Below are positions 25,975 through 34,584 of a stretch of 64,000 nt of DNA, one piece after another (position 1 is the first letter of the stretch; each line of letters begins with the position of its first letter). Under the pieces are notes generated by a model. That model did not search any database. It was not told where the DNA came from and saw only the letters and a program-made list of their open reading frames with translations. A program made the translations under genes and the position numbers. Source of the stretch: Halosaccharopolyspora lacisalsi (GTDB lineage: Bacteria; Actinomycetota; Actinomycetes; Mycobacteriales; Pseudonocardiaceae); the NCBI RefSeq assembly GCF_014137975.1, contig NZ_JACGWZ010000003.1, positions 89,501 through 153,500 on the forward strand, in the 5' to 3' direction.

Positions 25975-26742
25975 ATGTCTCAGGCCCGCGCGCTCTCGTC
26001 CGAGGAGATCAACGGCCTGCGTGAGGAGTTGGCCGCTGGAACCACCCCCACGGTGTGGTTCACCGCCGCCGCGGTCGGTGTCGAACAGGGACGTTCCGGC
26101 AAGGTGACCGCGCTCGGTGAGCCCGCCGAGGGAGATTTCATCCAGGTACGGCCGGCGGGGTCCAAGGACGTCCTGTCGTTCTCCGCGGGTGAGGTCACCG
26201 TGGTCAAACCCGAACGCAAGGTCAAGAACTCCGGCGAGCGTTCCGCGAGCGATGTCAAGGCGAGTTCGGCGAAGCGGACGTCGGAGAAGTCGGAGGCGAA
26301 GTCCTCGGAGAAGTCGGAGGCGAAGACGTCGGGCAAGGCGGGGGCGAAGGCTTCGGAGAAGTCGGAGACGAAACCCTCGGGGAGCGCTGCCGACGGTGGC
26401 ACGGCCGACTCCGGTAAGTCCGAGACGAAGTCGAGCGCCACGCGTTCCGGTGGCACCGCCAAGCGGAAGGCGGCCCAGCACGCGGGGGCGACTGTGACGC
26501 TGACCGCCGATGCGGAGGGCCAGTGGAGCGTCGAGGTCAACAACGGCAAGAAGCGGGTGCTGCGTCCCACCTCGGTGCCCGCCTCCGTCGTCGGCCAGGC
26601 GGCCAGGACCCTGCACGTCGACGTCGCCGATGCGGTGGAACCGATGCTGGAGGCTGCCCGCGAACAGCAGCGCAGCCGGATCGAACAATTGCAGCGCGAG
26701 CTCTCCGACGCCCAGCAGAAGCTGGACGAACTGGATCACTGA
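25975..26742 (+). CDS. DUF6319-like actinobacterial protein
   Basis: 255 residues. N-terminal globular part (MSQARALSSEEINGLREELA, PTVWFTAAAVGVEQGRSGKV, DFIQVRPAGSKDVLSFSAGEV), a long Lys/Ser/Glu repeat linker (repeated SEKSEAK units, about 95-160), then a C-terminal domain (GQWSVEVNNGKKRVLRPTSV) ending in a coiled coil (EQQRSRIEQLQRELSDAQQK). CGGAGGG lies 5 nt before ATG 25975. Function unknown; basic linker may bind nucleic acid (inference). A TTTCGC/TACACT pair near 25840-25862 may be its promoter. Confidence 0.75.
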   Translation: MSQARALSSEEINGLREELAAGTTPTVWFTAAAVGVEQGRSGKVTALGEPAEGDFIQVRPAGSKDVLSFSAGEVTVVKPERKVKNSGERSASDVKASSAKRTSEKSEAKSSEKSEAKTSGKAGAKASEKSETKPSGSAADGGTADSGKSETKSSATRSGGTAKRKAAQHAGATVTLTADAEGQWSVEVNNGKKRVLRPTSVPASVVGQAARTLHVDVADAVEPMLEAAREQQRSRIEQLQRELSDAQQKLDELDH

Positions 26743-26783
26743 CCAGTTCGATCACGACCGGGTTCACCGGTTACACTGAGCCG

Positions 26784-26817
26784 AGGCGGTACCTCCTATC
26801 CCCCTGGGGTACCGCCT
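26784..26817 (+). terminator. Hairpin terminator
   Basis: AGGCGGTACC (26784-26793) with GGTACCGCCT (26808-26817), perfect 10-bp stem, 14-nt loop, followed by TCTTCGTG. Ends the DUF6319-like gene before the MFS gene. Confidence 0.75.
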
Positions 26818-26880
26818 TCTTCGTGTCGTGAACGCCTACGCCGTCCCCCGGCGCGCTCCGACGCTCCTACCGGAGGTCGC

Positions 26881-28035
26881 ATGCCTTCCCGTGCCGCACC
26901 GCACGCGCGCGAGAGCGTGTTGCGCGACCGGTCCTTCCTGCTGTTGTTGGTGGCCACGCTCGGAGCCTTCTCCGGATACGTGTTGCTGCTGCCCGTGGTG
27001 CCGCTGTGGGCGGTGACCGGGGGCTCCGGCGAGGTCGCGGCCGGCGCGACCAACGGGGTGTTCATGCTGATCACGGTATTGACTCAACTGTTCATGCCGT
27101 GGTCGCTGCGCCGGGTCGACCACAGGGTCGCGCTGGGGGTGGGCACCTTGCTGATCGGTGTGCCCACTCCGCTGTTCGCGGTTTCCACCGAGCTCTGGCC
27201 CTTGCTGGCGGTCTCGGGAGTGCGGGGCGTCGGCTTCGGCATGTTGACGGTGACCGGCAGTGCTCTGGTGGCCGAGCTCGTGCCCGCCGCACAGCGCGGG
27301 CGGGCCACCGGGCTGTACGGACTCGCCGTGGGACTGCCCAACGCCGTGCTGCTGCCGGTCGGCGTGTGGTTGGCGAGATACGTGGGCTTCGAACTGCTGT
27401 TCTGGGTCGCGGGAGCCCTGCCCGTCGCCGCGGCAGGAGCTGCTTTCGGCATCGCGCGAGTACCCCGGCGCACCCCCGAAGCCGGACCCGGCCGTTCGTC
27501 CCCGTTCCCGGTGAGCCTGCTGTCGCCGTGGCTGGTGATGCTGGCGGTGTCGATCGCGGCCGGCGGCCTGGTCGCCTTCCTGCCACTGGCGGTGGCGGAC
27601 GCGGTGAGCCCCGTCGCGCTGCTGGCTTTCGGAGTGGCCACGGTGGGATTCCGGTGGGTGGCCGGGCAGCTGGGCGATCGCTTCGGTTCGCGGTGGATCC
27701 CGCTTCCCTCCGCGGCGATAGCCTGCCTCGGCCTGGTCGTGGTGGCGCTGGCCGCGACCGGACCGGCCTGGGCGGCGGTGCCCGGAGCTCTCGGGCTCGG
27801 TGCCGGTTTCGGTGCCCTCCAGAACGCCACGCTGGTGTTGATGTTCGACCGCGCCGACTCGGCCACGGCGAGCACGGCGTGGAACATCGCTTACGACGCG
27901 GGAAACGGTCTGGGGTCGGTGGGTTTCGGGGCGGTGGTGGCCGCCGCCGACCACCCGACGACGTTCACCGCCGCGGCCGTGCTCGTGGCCTGCGGTGTCC
28001 CCGTGACCGTGGCGATCGCCCGGCGTCGTTCGTGA
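26881..28035 (+). CDS. MFS transporter
   Basis: 384 residues, about 12 hydrophobic helices. MFS loop motif is degenerate (RRVDHRVALGVG after helix 2); ARAVL-type motif C region RGRATGLYGLAVGLPNAVLLP is visible. The C-half repeats the pattern (RWVAGQLGDRFGSRWIPL). Probably a drug or metabolite exporter. Follows a terminator, so has its own promoter in 26818-26880. Confidence 0.88.
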   Translation: MPSRAAPHARESVLRDRSFLLLLVATLGAFSGYVLLLPVVPLWAVTGGSGEVAAGATNGVFMLITVLTQLFMPWSLRRVDHRVALGVGTLLIGVPTPLFAVSTELWPLLAVSGVRGVGFGMLTVTGSALVAELVPAAQRGRATGLYGLAVGLPNAVLLPVGVWLARYVGFELLFWVAGALPVAAAGAAFGIARVPRRTPEAGPGRSSPFPVSLLSPWLVMLAVSIAAGGLVAFLPLAVADAVSPVALLAFGVATVGFRWVAGQLGDRFGSRWIPLPSAAIACLGLVVVALAATGPAWAAVPGALGLGAGFGALQNATLVLMFDRADSATASTAWNIAYDAGNGLGSVGFGAVVAAADHPTTFTAAAVLVACGVPVTVAIARRRS

Positions 28036-28642
28036 CGTCGGCGGTGACCGGGTGGCTGCCTCGTTGCCGGAAAGAAGAATGTTTGATCCCGTGGTCGGGG
28101 TACTGTTTCCCTCGCGTGATCTCCGTTGCGGGGTCGATGTCGGGTGATTCGTGCTCCGGAAATGTTCCGTGAGCTTCCGGGGGGTGTCGGTTTACGGGGG
28201 TGCTTTTCGTCGTGCTGTTTTATTCGCCGCTCGGGGATATCAGTCCGGTGCGGGCGATTTCCTGGTAGTGGACGACGAGGCGTTTCCGGTGGAGGTCGAG
28301 TGCGTGCGAGCGAACGGGAAGGTTCTCGACCTGGTTCCGGCCTGCGTGGATCCGCTGCTCTAAGCGTTTCTCGTCGCATTGGTAGGCTGCGTGGTACTCG
28401 CCGTGCACTTCCGAGCGAAGAGCCGCGGATTTCGGCGGCGCCGAAAAACGGTAACGCGTGATTCGACGTCCGCGGAATCGTCGCCGAACATCCGGTGGCG
28501 GGCCGGTGACGATCGGCCCGGCCGCTCTGTCGGGTTCGTGCCCGCCGGGTAGCGTAGACGGCCGTGTGTATTTCCCTGTTACTGAGTCCGTTGTCGTGTG
28601 CCCGGACGCTCGCCGGTTCCTTGGAAGGATCGAGGTGTGCAG
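28036..28642. other. 600-bp mostly non-coding stretch before the FNT gene
   Basis: Lower GC than flanks, no strong gene. It may hold the small leftward ORF 28220-28408. A TAGCGTAGACGG-type sequence near 28550-28560 and GGAAGGA at 28622-28628 precede the FNT gene. No RNA gene recognised. Confidence 0.4.
28220..28408 (-). CDS. Possible small protein, unknown
   Basis: 62 codons from GTG 28408, beginning VHGEYHAAYQCDEKRLEQRI and ending YQEIARTGLISPSGE. The charged helical composition and sharp C-terminal pattern look protein-like, and GGAAG overlaps the start. It contains a TTA (Leu) codon, rare in such genomes and often bldA-dependent. The opposite strand is also open, so reality is uncertain. 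Confidence 0.35.
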   Translation of the reverse strand: MHGEYHAAYQCDEKRLEQRIHAGRNQVENLPVRSHALDLHRKRLVVHYQEIARTGLISPSGE

Positions 28643-29752
28643 ATGGCCCCTGAGCTGGGACGGTTGACCGCGCGTGAGATCTATGACCGCGTCCTCGTCG
28701 ACGCTCGTTCCGAGCTGAACCGCACGGCCAGCGCTCTGGCCTTTTCCGGGGTCGCCGCCGGGCTGTTCATGGGGTTGACCGGTCTGGGGGTGGCCGGCGC
28801 GCTGGCGGCGTTGCCCGGTCCTGGAGGCGAGTTCATCGCCAAGCTCTTCTACCCACTGGGGTTCATCGCGGTGGTGATCGGCCGTGCCCAGCTGTTCACC
28901 GAGAACACCTTGTTCCCCGTCGTGCTCATACTGGAGGAGCGTCGCCATCTGATGGCCACGCTGCGGCTGTGGGCGGTCGTGTTCGTCGCCAACGTGATCG
29001 GTGCGTTGCTCTTCGCGGTGCTGGCGACCGTTACCGGGGCGCTGAAACCCGAGGTGCTCACCGAGCTGATGGAGCTGGGGACCACGGCCGTGGAGCAGCC
29101 GCTGCTTCGGGTCTTCAGCAGCGGTGTTCTCGGAGGTTTCCTGATCGCCCTGATGTCGTGGCTGGTCACCAGCGCCCAGCGCACGATCGGGCAGATCGCC
29201 GTGATCTGGTTGATCACCTTCCCGGTCGGCCTGCTGGGATTCGCCCACTGCATCGCCTCCAGCGGCTACATCCTGGGTGCGGTCCTCAGCGGGGCGACCT
29301 CCGTCGGGGCGTACGTGGTGTGGCTGCTGGTAGCCACCAGCGGCAACATCATCGGCGGCGTGTTCCTCGTCTCGTTGTTCAACTACGGTCAGGTCCGCGG
29401 TGGTTCCCAGCTGAACCGGCGCCGCGCGCGGCGCCTGGCCGAGAACGAGAGCGTGTTCCGCCGCCGCAGCGAGCAACTCTCACGGAGCCCGAAGCAGGGC
29501 GGTGAGGCCGAGGCCACCGCTCATTTCGTGTGCGAGTGCTCCAACGCCCAGTGCACCTCCGAGATCATGATGACCATCGAGCGGTACCGCCATCTGCGCA
29601 GCCACCCCCGATGGTTCGCGGTGGTCAGCGGGCACCAGTTCCCCGAGATCGAGCCCGTGGTCGAGGATCACCACGATTACTTGATCGTGGAGCGCAAGGG
29701 CAAGCGCGGCGAGCTGACACTGCGTCCGCGTCCTGCCCAAACGGCTTCGTGA
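28643..29752 (+). CDS. Formate/nitrite transporter family protein with extra Cys-containing C-terminal domain
   Basis: 369 residues. Residues about 1-255 are an FNT-type channel (YfdC-like): GLFMGLTGLGVAGALAALPG, GRAQLFTENTLFPV, SWLVTSAQRTIGQIAVIWLI, GFAHCIASSGYILGAV. A charged linker follows, then an unusual C-terminal domain (about 290-360): FVCECSNAQCTSEIMMTIER, WFAVVSGHQFPEIEPVVED, HDYLIVERKG. This resembles a small stand-alone actinobacterial domain with a CxC..C motif. ATG 28643 is 7 nt after GAGG. Transport substrate unknown. Confidence 0.87.
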   Translation: MAPELGRLTAREIYDRVLVDARSELNRTASALAFSGVAAGLFMGLTGLGVAGALAALPGPGGEFIAKLFYPLGFIAVVIGRAQLFTENTLFPVVLILEERRHLMATLRLWAVVFVANVIGALLFAVLATVTGALKPEVLTELMELGTTAVEQPLLRVFSSGVLGGFLIALMSWLVTSAQRTIGQIAVIWLITFPVGLLGFAHCIASSGYILGAVLSGATSVGAYVVWLLVATSGNIIGGVFLVSLFNYGQVRGGSQLNRRRARRLAENESVFRRRSEQLSRSPKQGGEAEATAHFVCECSNAQCTSEIMMTIERYRHLRSHPRWFAVVSGHQFPEIEPVVEDHHDYLIVERKGKRGELTLRPRPAQTAS

Positions 29753-29775
29753 AGAGGAGTCGGTGAGCCACTAGA

Positions 29776-30180
29776 ATGCGGGGCGTGAACCGTAGCTTGC
29801 TGAGTCCGCGTTGGGTGTTGTTGCACCTGGTGTTTCTCGCGGCCTTCGGTGCCACGCTCTGGCTGGGCTGGTGGCAGTGGGAGAGTGCGCACGAGGCGGG
29901 CGGAAGCTTCCGCAATCTCGGTTACGCCCTGCAATGGCCGTTGTTCGGTGCGTTCGTGCTCTTCCTCTGGTACCAGGTGGCGCGCATGGACCAGCGGCCT
30001 CCGGAGGAGAGCTCCGGGGCCGCGGTCGAACACGACGAGGAGCCGGCCGCCGATGTCCGGCAGCGGCGGCGCCCCCTCGTACCGCCGCCTGCTCCGTCCG
30101 TGGATCCGGACGAGGACCCGGATCTGGCCGCCTACAACCGCTACCTCGCCGAGCTCAACGACCGCGACGAGCGCGGGTAG
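29776..30180 (+). CDS. Actinobacterial small membrane protein
   Basis: 134 residues. Two hydrophobic segments (WVLLHLVFLAAFGATLWLGW, WPLFGAFVLFLWYQVARM) followed by an acidic, Pro-rich cytoplasmic tail with AAYNRYLAELNDRDERG. The SPRWVLLHL..LWLGWWQW pattern is common to a conserved actinobacterial family of unknown function, usually near envelope genes. GTG 29785 (VNRSLLSPRW) is an equally good start. Confidence 0.75.
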   Translation: MRGVNRSLLSPRWVLLHLVFLAAFGATLWLGWWQWESAHEAGGSFRNLGYALQWPLFGAFVLFLWYQVARMDQRPPEESSGAAVEHDEEPAADVRQRRRPLVPPPAPSVDPDEDPDLAAYNRYLAELNDRDERG

Positions 30181-30191
30181 GGGGCCTTTCG

Positions 30192-30214
30192 GCAAAGCGG
30201 CGGAGCCGCTTTGC
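30192..30214. terminator. Hairpin terminator, convergent genes
   Basis: GCAAAGCGGC (30192-30201), GGA loop, GCCGCTTTGC (30205-30214): perfect 10-bp stem between convergent genes. Confidence 0.75.
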
Positions 30215-30270
30215 TCCTGTGCGCCGCAGGTTGACCATCGGCCCGCTGCAGGTGCTTCCGCGCGGAGTCC

Positions 30271-30651
30271 TCAGTTGATGGTGAGGTCACCGAAGTTCTG
30301 CCCCTGCACGAGCGTGCCGGTGACGGTGCCGGAGTTCTCGTTGACGACTCCGCCTTCGGTGGCGTTCAGCTCCCTGTGGATCGCCGCGCCCTCGGAGCGC
30401 AGCCGCCCGTCGAAGTCCGGGTCCGCGGTGGTGACCTGATCCAGTCGTTCGGCCAGCGCCTCCACCTTCGGGTGGTCGGCGGGACGGTCCTCGGCACCTT
30501 CCAGCGCGGCCTGCGTCCGGGGATCGTCCTGCGACTTGCGCCGCACCAGTTCGCGCACCTTCTCCAGCGCCTTGAGCCCCGCAGCGCCGAGTCCGGCGGC
30601 GGCCTGACCGGCCAGCGCGGCCGCGATGGATTCCAGGAACGGGTCGGTCAT
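30271..30651 (-). CDS. Actinobacterial small protein with amyloid-like C-terminal motif
   Basis: 126 residues. N-terminal helical part (MTDPFLESIAAALAGQAAAG, LKALEKVRELVRRKSQDDP), central acidic linker and a C-terminal Gly/Asn/Thr-rich segment: GGVVNENSGTVTGTLVQGQ then NFGDLTIN. This tail resembles the short beta-arch motifs of bacterial amyloid signalling (BASS/RHIM-like) sequences. No NLR or effector partner is adjacent. ATG 30651 has a GGAGG-like element in TCACGGAGGCATC. Function unknown. Confidence 0.72.
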   Translation of the reverse strand: MTDPFLESIAAALAGQAAAGLGAAGLKALEKVRELVRRKSQDDPRTQAALEGAEDRPADHPKVEALAERLDQVTTADPDFDGRLRSEGAAIHRELNATEGGVVNENSGTVTGTLVQGQNFGDLTIN

Positions 30652-30840
30652 GATGCCTCCGTGGCTGAGATCGGCGCGCCGCGCCGGGACGTCGTCGAAC
30701 TCTCAGTGTAGTGATTCCGACGCCGATGGTGGTCGAAAAGCCCGGGTTCGTTCGCCACGAAGCAGCGGCGATGCTCACACTGCGATGAGTAAGCCATCAC
30801 GAAGTTCTCCCGGGCGAGTGTGGTATCAAACTAGTGACAC

Positions 30841-33039
30841 ATGGGGATCTCCGGCGGCCTTCGGACACGGCCGGTGAGCGATGTTCCCCAGCGGCGAAGC
30901 TCGGACTTCGCCGCTGCCCGACAGCGAGAACTAGGGATTGGGGCTGGTGTGCGCAGCGGGCTGCTGAAGCTCTTCGGACTGTGTGTTCTCTCGGGCGTGC
31001 TGGTGGCGAGTCTGGCCATGCCGATGGCCTTCGGCGCCGGCGCCTTCGTCAACGAGACGACCTCGGCGATGTCGAACATGTCGGCGACCATGGCCAAGGG
31101 GCAGATGCCGTTGACGACCAAGGTCACCGACCGCAACGGCAAGCCGCTGGCCTACTTCTACGACGACTACCGGATTCCGACTCCGAAGGAGCGCATCTCC
31201 CAGACCATGAAGGTCGCCATCACCGCGATCGAGGACAAGCGGTTCTGGGACCACCGGGGTGTGGACTGGCAGGGCACGATGCGCGCGATGGCGGCCAACA
31301 TCAGCAGCGGTTCGGTGACCCAGGGCGCCTCCACCATCACCCAGCAGTACGTGAAGAACTACCGGGTGCACGTCCTGGCAGACAACGACGTCGAGCGGCA
31401 GGAGGCGCAGGCGACCACCGTCGCGCGCAAGCTGCGGGAGGCCCGGATCGCCGTCGAGCTCGAGCGCACCATGAGCAAGAAGGAGATCCTGGCCGGCTAC
31501 CTGAACGTGGTGCCGTTCGGAAACCAGACCTTCGGGGTCGGTGCGGCCGCCCAGACCTACTTCGGCACGACCCCGGACAAGCTGTCCATCCCGCAGTCGG
31601 CGCTGCTCGCCGCGATCGTCAACGCTCCCGGGGCGCTGAACCCCAACACCAACCCGCAGGACGCGTTGCAGCGCCGCAACCTGGTCATCGATCTCATGGC
31701 CAGCCACTCCAACAGGTTCAGGATCTCCGAGGCCGCCGCCGAGCGGGCGAAGAAGCAACCGCTCGACGTGCTCTCCCCGCTGGGTCGCCCGCCGAACGGC
31801 TGCGTGACCATCGGGGACGGTGCCGCCAACGGCTTCTTCTGCAACTACGTGCTCGATTACTTGCGGCGGGCCGGCATCGACCGGGACAAGCTGGACGGCG
31901 GTGGCTACACCATCCGCACCACGATGAGTCGTGAGGACACCCAGGAGGCCAAGAAAGCGGCCGAGGCGCAGGTGCCGACTCGCACTCCGGGCATCGCCAA
32001 CGCGATGGCAGTGGTCGAACCCGGCAAGGACAAGCACAAGGTGCGTGCGCTCGTCGCCAACCGCGACTACGGCAACGACGCGAGCAAGGGGCAGACGGCT
32101 CGCGACATCGTCAGCGATGTTCAGCCGTTCGGCGCCGGGTCGGTGTTCAAGATCTTCACGGCAGCGGCGGCCCTCAAGCAGGGCAAGAGCATCCACGACG
32201 TGATACCCGTGCCACCGACGTACTCGTCCACGAAGTACGGCAAACCGGGTGATCCGTACACGGTCGGCAACGCCGAAGGCGTGGCGCCCGGCCCCAGGAC
32301 GTTGCAGGACGCCCTGGCGACCTCACCGAACACGGGCTTCATCATGCTCGAGGAGAAGGTCGGTGTCGACAATGTCGTGAACATGGCTTCCAAGCTCGGG
32401 CTGCGCCGGAGCTTGAACAAGACGGACGCCCAGGGAAAATCGCTGCAAAAGGGCGAAATGTCCGAGGCCGAGACCGTCAAGAAGTACGACTCCGGATCGT
32501 TCACCCTCGGGGTCTCGTCGGTGAGCGTGCTGGAGCTGTCCAACGTCATGGCCACGATCTCCAGTGGTGGCGTGTGGTGTCCTCCGACCCCGCTCGAGTC
32601 CGTGAAGGACCGCAACGGTGATCCGGTCCGGCTCCCGGAGGCGCCCTGTGAACAGGTGGTCTCGCCGCACGTCGCCGCCGCGTTGGCACAGGGGCTGGGC
32701 AAGGACCACCTGCCGGGCGGTACGTCCCACGCCGCGGCGAAGTCCTCCGGGTGGAACCGGCCGGTCATGGCCAAGACCGGAACCACCCAGCGCTACCACT
32801 CCGCCGCCTTCGTCGGGGCCACCCCGCAGATGGCCGGTGCGGTGCTGACGTTCACCAGCGGCAGTGATCTGGAGGGGATCTGCGTCGGCGGTCCCGGCAA
32901 GCCGCCCTACTTGTGCGGGGACAACGGTGGCAACCTCTACGGCGGGACGGTCCCGGGGCGTACCTGGTACAACGCCATGACCAAGATCCACGAGGGCTTG
33001 CCGGTGGCGCCGTTGCCCGGCATCCCTCCCCGGCCGTAG
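30841..33039 (+). CDS. Class A penicillin-binding protein (glycosyltransferase-transpeptidase)
   Basis: 732 residues. Cytoplasmic start, one transmembrane helix (LLKLFGLCVLSGVLVASLAM, about 42-61), glycosyltransferase domain (AITAIEDKRFWDHRGVDWQG, GASTITQQYVKNY) and transpeptidase domain with Ser434-x-x-Lys437 (GAGSVFKIF), SPN (ATSPNTGF) and KTG (MAKTGTTQRY). Polymerises and cross-links peptidoglycan outside the membrane. The last 67 bp recur at 34585-34651. ATG 30841 may be too far upstream; the first conserved part begins after residue 25. Confidence 0.95.
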   Translation: MGISGGLRTRPVSDVPQRRSSDFAAARQRELGIGAGVRSGLLKLFGLCVLSGVLVASLAMPMAFGAGAFVNETTSAMSNMSATMAKGQMPLTTKVTDRNGKPLAYFYDDYRIPTPKERISQTMKVAITAIEDKRFWDHRGVDWQGTMRAMAANISSGSVTQGASTITQQYVKNYRVHVLADNDVERQEAQATTVARKLREARIAVELERTMSKKEILAGYLNVVPFGNQTFGVGAAAQTYFGTTPDKLSIPQSALLAAIVNAPGALNPNTNPQDALQRRNLVIDLMASHSNRFRISEAAAERAKKQPLDVLSPLGRPPNGCVTIGDGAANGFFCNYVLDYLRRAGIDRDKLDGGGYTIRTTMSREDTQEAKKAAEAQVPTRTPGIANAMAVVEPGKDKHKVRALVANRDYGNDASKGQTARDIVSDVQPFGAGSVFKIFTAAAALKQGKSIHDVIPVPPTYSSTKYGKPGDPYTVGNAEGVAPGPRTLQDALATSPNTGFIMLEEKVGVDNVVNMASKLGLRRSLNKTDAQGKSLQKGEMSEAETVKKYDSGSFTLGVSSVSVLELSNVMATISSGGVWCPPTPLESVKDRNGDPVRLPEAPCEQVVSPHVAAALAQGLGKDHLPGGTSHAAAKSSGWNRPVMAKTGTTQRYHSAAFVGATPQMAGAVLTFTSGSDLEGICVGGPGKPPYLCGDNGGNLYGGTVPGRTWYNAMTKIHEGLPVAPLPGIPPRP

Positions 33040-33103
33040 CTGTGTCGCCCGTGGGGGTTCACAACTTGGGGAGAGTTGTGGACCCCCACAGCGGTGTGAC
33101 TGG

Positions 33104-33394
33104 TTATGCCCAGATGAGGTGGAGGGTGGGGTGGGCGCGGGCGAGGCGCTTGTGGGCGGTGGTGGCGTCGCGGAATCCGGTGTGGATGCTGCCGCCGGTT
33201 CCGATGAGGTCGGTGTGGTCGTCGTGGGCGATGCCCCAGTAGGCGACGACGCCGTCCTGGTACTCGCCGATCTCCTGGCACAGCGCGAAGACGGCCGGGG
33301 CGTTCTCGGTGACCATGTCCTGCAGCTCGGCCAGGAACTCCTCCCGCGTGGCCCAGGGGCGCCACTCGGATGCGGTGGTGTCGGTGTCGGTCAT
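33104..33394 (-). CDS. Small hypothetical protein
   Basis: 96 residues, MTDTDTTASEWRPWATREEF, soluble and acidic; contains FALCQEIGEYQDGVVAYWGI and ends HKRLARAHPTLHLIWA. GAGGAGGGACA precedes ATG 33394. Divergent from the DUF5753 regulator with palindromic sites between; probably under its control. No family recognised. Confidence 0.7.
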   Translation of the reverse strand: MTDTDTTASEWRPWATREEFLAELQDMVTENAPAVFALCQEIGEYQDGVVAYWGIAHDDHTDLIGTGGSIHTGFRDATTAHKRLARAHPTLHLIWA

Positions 33395-33425
33395 TGTCCC
33401 TCCTCGGGTCGGTGACTGCAATCTG

Positions 33426-33482
33426 GCTAACACGTTAATGGCTAACGGTTAGCATGAGAAAGCCACGATCGGGTGATCGTGG
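33426..33482. promoter_or_regulatory. Three palindromes in a divergent regulator promoter
   Basis: GCTAACACGTTA (33426-33437), perfect palindrome GCTAAC-G-GTTAGC (33441-33453), and CCACGATC-gggt-GATCGTGG (33463-33482). The first two share TAAC/GTTA half-sites, centres about 15 bp apart, and lie upstream of both divergent genes. Probable operators of the HTH-DUF5753 protein. Confidence 0.55.
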
Positions 33483-33531
33483 TGTTCGATCGCCGCTGAG
33501 AGAGACTGGTGCTCGTCTTGAGGAGGTGCGT

Positions 33532-34389
33532 GTGGCAGCGAGGACGGACCCGGCGTCACTGCGTCGACGAATCGGAGCGCAACTACGCCATGCGCGCACC
33601 GAAGCGGGCAGGACGACCAACGAGGCTGCTGAGGAGTTGGGGTGCTCGCGAGGGAAGATCAGCCAGATGGAGGCCGGTATGTACCGACTCCAGCATCGGG
33701 ACGTGCGCGATCTGCTCAAGTTCTACGGTGTCGCGCAAGCTGAACTCAACCCGCTGGTGGAACAGGCCAAGCGTTCCGCTGAGCCAAGCTGGTGGGCACC
33801 CTATGCCGATGTCGTCGAAGATTGGTTCGCTTTCTTCCTGGGATCGGAAGGCGAGGCACTGCGGGAGTTCAACTACGAGCAGCTGGTCGTCCCCGGCTTG
33901 CTGCAAACCCAGGACTATGCGGCGGCGTTGACCTCGGCCAGTCGTAGCGTGGCTGCTCACGATCGAGAGAAGGTCGCCGCACTCCGTCTGGAACGCCAGC
34001 AGCGGCTTACCGACTCTGATCCTTTGGCTCTGCACGTGGTGATCGAGGAGTCCGTGCTTCGGCGTCCCATCGGAGGGAGGGACGTTCTCCTGGCGCAGCT
34101 TCGCCATCTCGCGACGATGGCGGCATTGCCTCATGTGGACGTGCAGGTCATGCCTACCGGTGTCGGTGCGCATTCCGGGATGGACGGCAAGTTCGTCCTG
34201 TTGGAGTTCGAGGATTTCAGTCCCGGAGTGTTCCTGGAGAGCCATCCCGTGCTCGGTGCTCGCTACGACGTCGAGGACCCGAAGCTGGCGGAGACCTATG
34301 CCTCAATCGCGAAAGCTCTTCGTGATGAAGCGCTCGATCAGCGACAATCGACCGAGCTCATCGAAAGTGTGATCGTTGACCTGGTGTAG
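33532..34389 (+). CDS. XRE-type HTH regulator with DUF5753 domain
   Basis: 285 residues from GTG 33532 (AGGAGG 5 nt upstream). Helix-turn-helix RRRIGAQLRHARTEAGRTTN, NEAAEELGCSRGKISQMEAG; then the DUF5753 ligand-like domain (YEQLVVPGLLQTQDYAAAL, VIEESVLRRPIGG, LPHVDVQVMPTGVGAHSGMD, FLESHPVLGARYDVEDPK). Such proteins pair with small DUF397 partners in actinomycete development and antibiotic control (BldB/WhiJ-type systems). Followed after 9 nt by DUF397. Confidence 0.92.
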   Translation: MAARTDPASLRRRIGAQLRHARTEAGRTTNEAAEELGCSRGKISQMEAGMYRLQHRDVRDLLKFYGVAQAELNPLVEQAKRSAEPSWWAPYADVVEDWFAFFLGSEGEALREFNYEQLVVPGLLQTQDYAAALTSASRSVAAHDREKVAALRLERQQRLTDSDPLALHVVIEESVLRRPIGGRDVLLAQLRHLATMAALPHVDVQVMPTGVGAHSGMDGKFVLLEFEDFSPGVFLESHPVLGARYDVEDPKLAETYASIAKALRDEALDQRQSTELIESVIVDLV

Positions 34390-34398
34390 AGGTGTGAA

Positions 34399-34581
34399 GT
34401 GCGAACTGTGCCCGTCACGGCGTGGAGGAAGTCGTCCCGCAGCATGAACCAGGGCAACTGCGTCGAGGTGGCGTTCGTGGCTGGTGGGGTGGCTCTGCGG
34501 GACTCGAAGGACCCGCACGGTCCCGTGTTGCAGGTGGACCGTCAGCGCTGGTCGGCGTTCTTGTCCCGACTGAACGAGTAA
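34399..34581 (+). CDS. DUF397 domain protein
   Basis: 60 residues from GTG 34399: TAWRKSSRSMNQGNCVEVAF, VALRDSKDPHGPVLQVDRQR, typical of the whole DUF397 family. Acts with the adjacent DUF5753 regulator, possibly as antitoxin-like or co-regulatory partner in known pairs. Ends 4 nt before a duplicated piece of the PBP gene. Confidence 0.92.
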   Translation: MRTVPVTAWRKSSRSMNQGNCVEVAFVAGGVALRDSKDPHGPVLQVDRQRWSAFLSRLNE

Positions 34582-34584
34582 GCT

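Noticed and set aside
26270-26400. Direct repeats as a possible replication origin or iteron
   Set aside because: They encode the SEKSEAK-type linker of the DUF6319-like protein.
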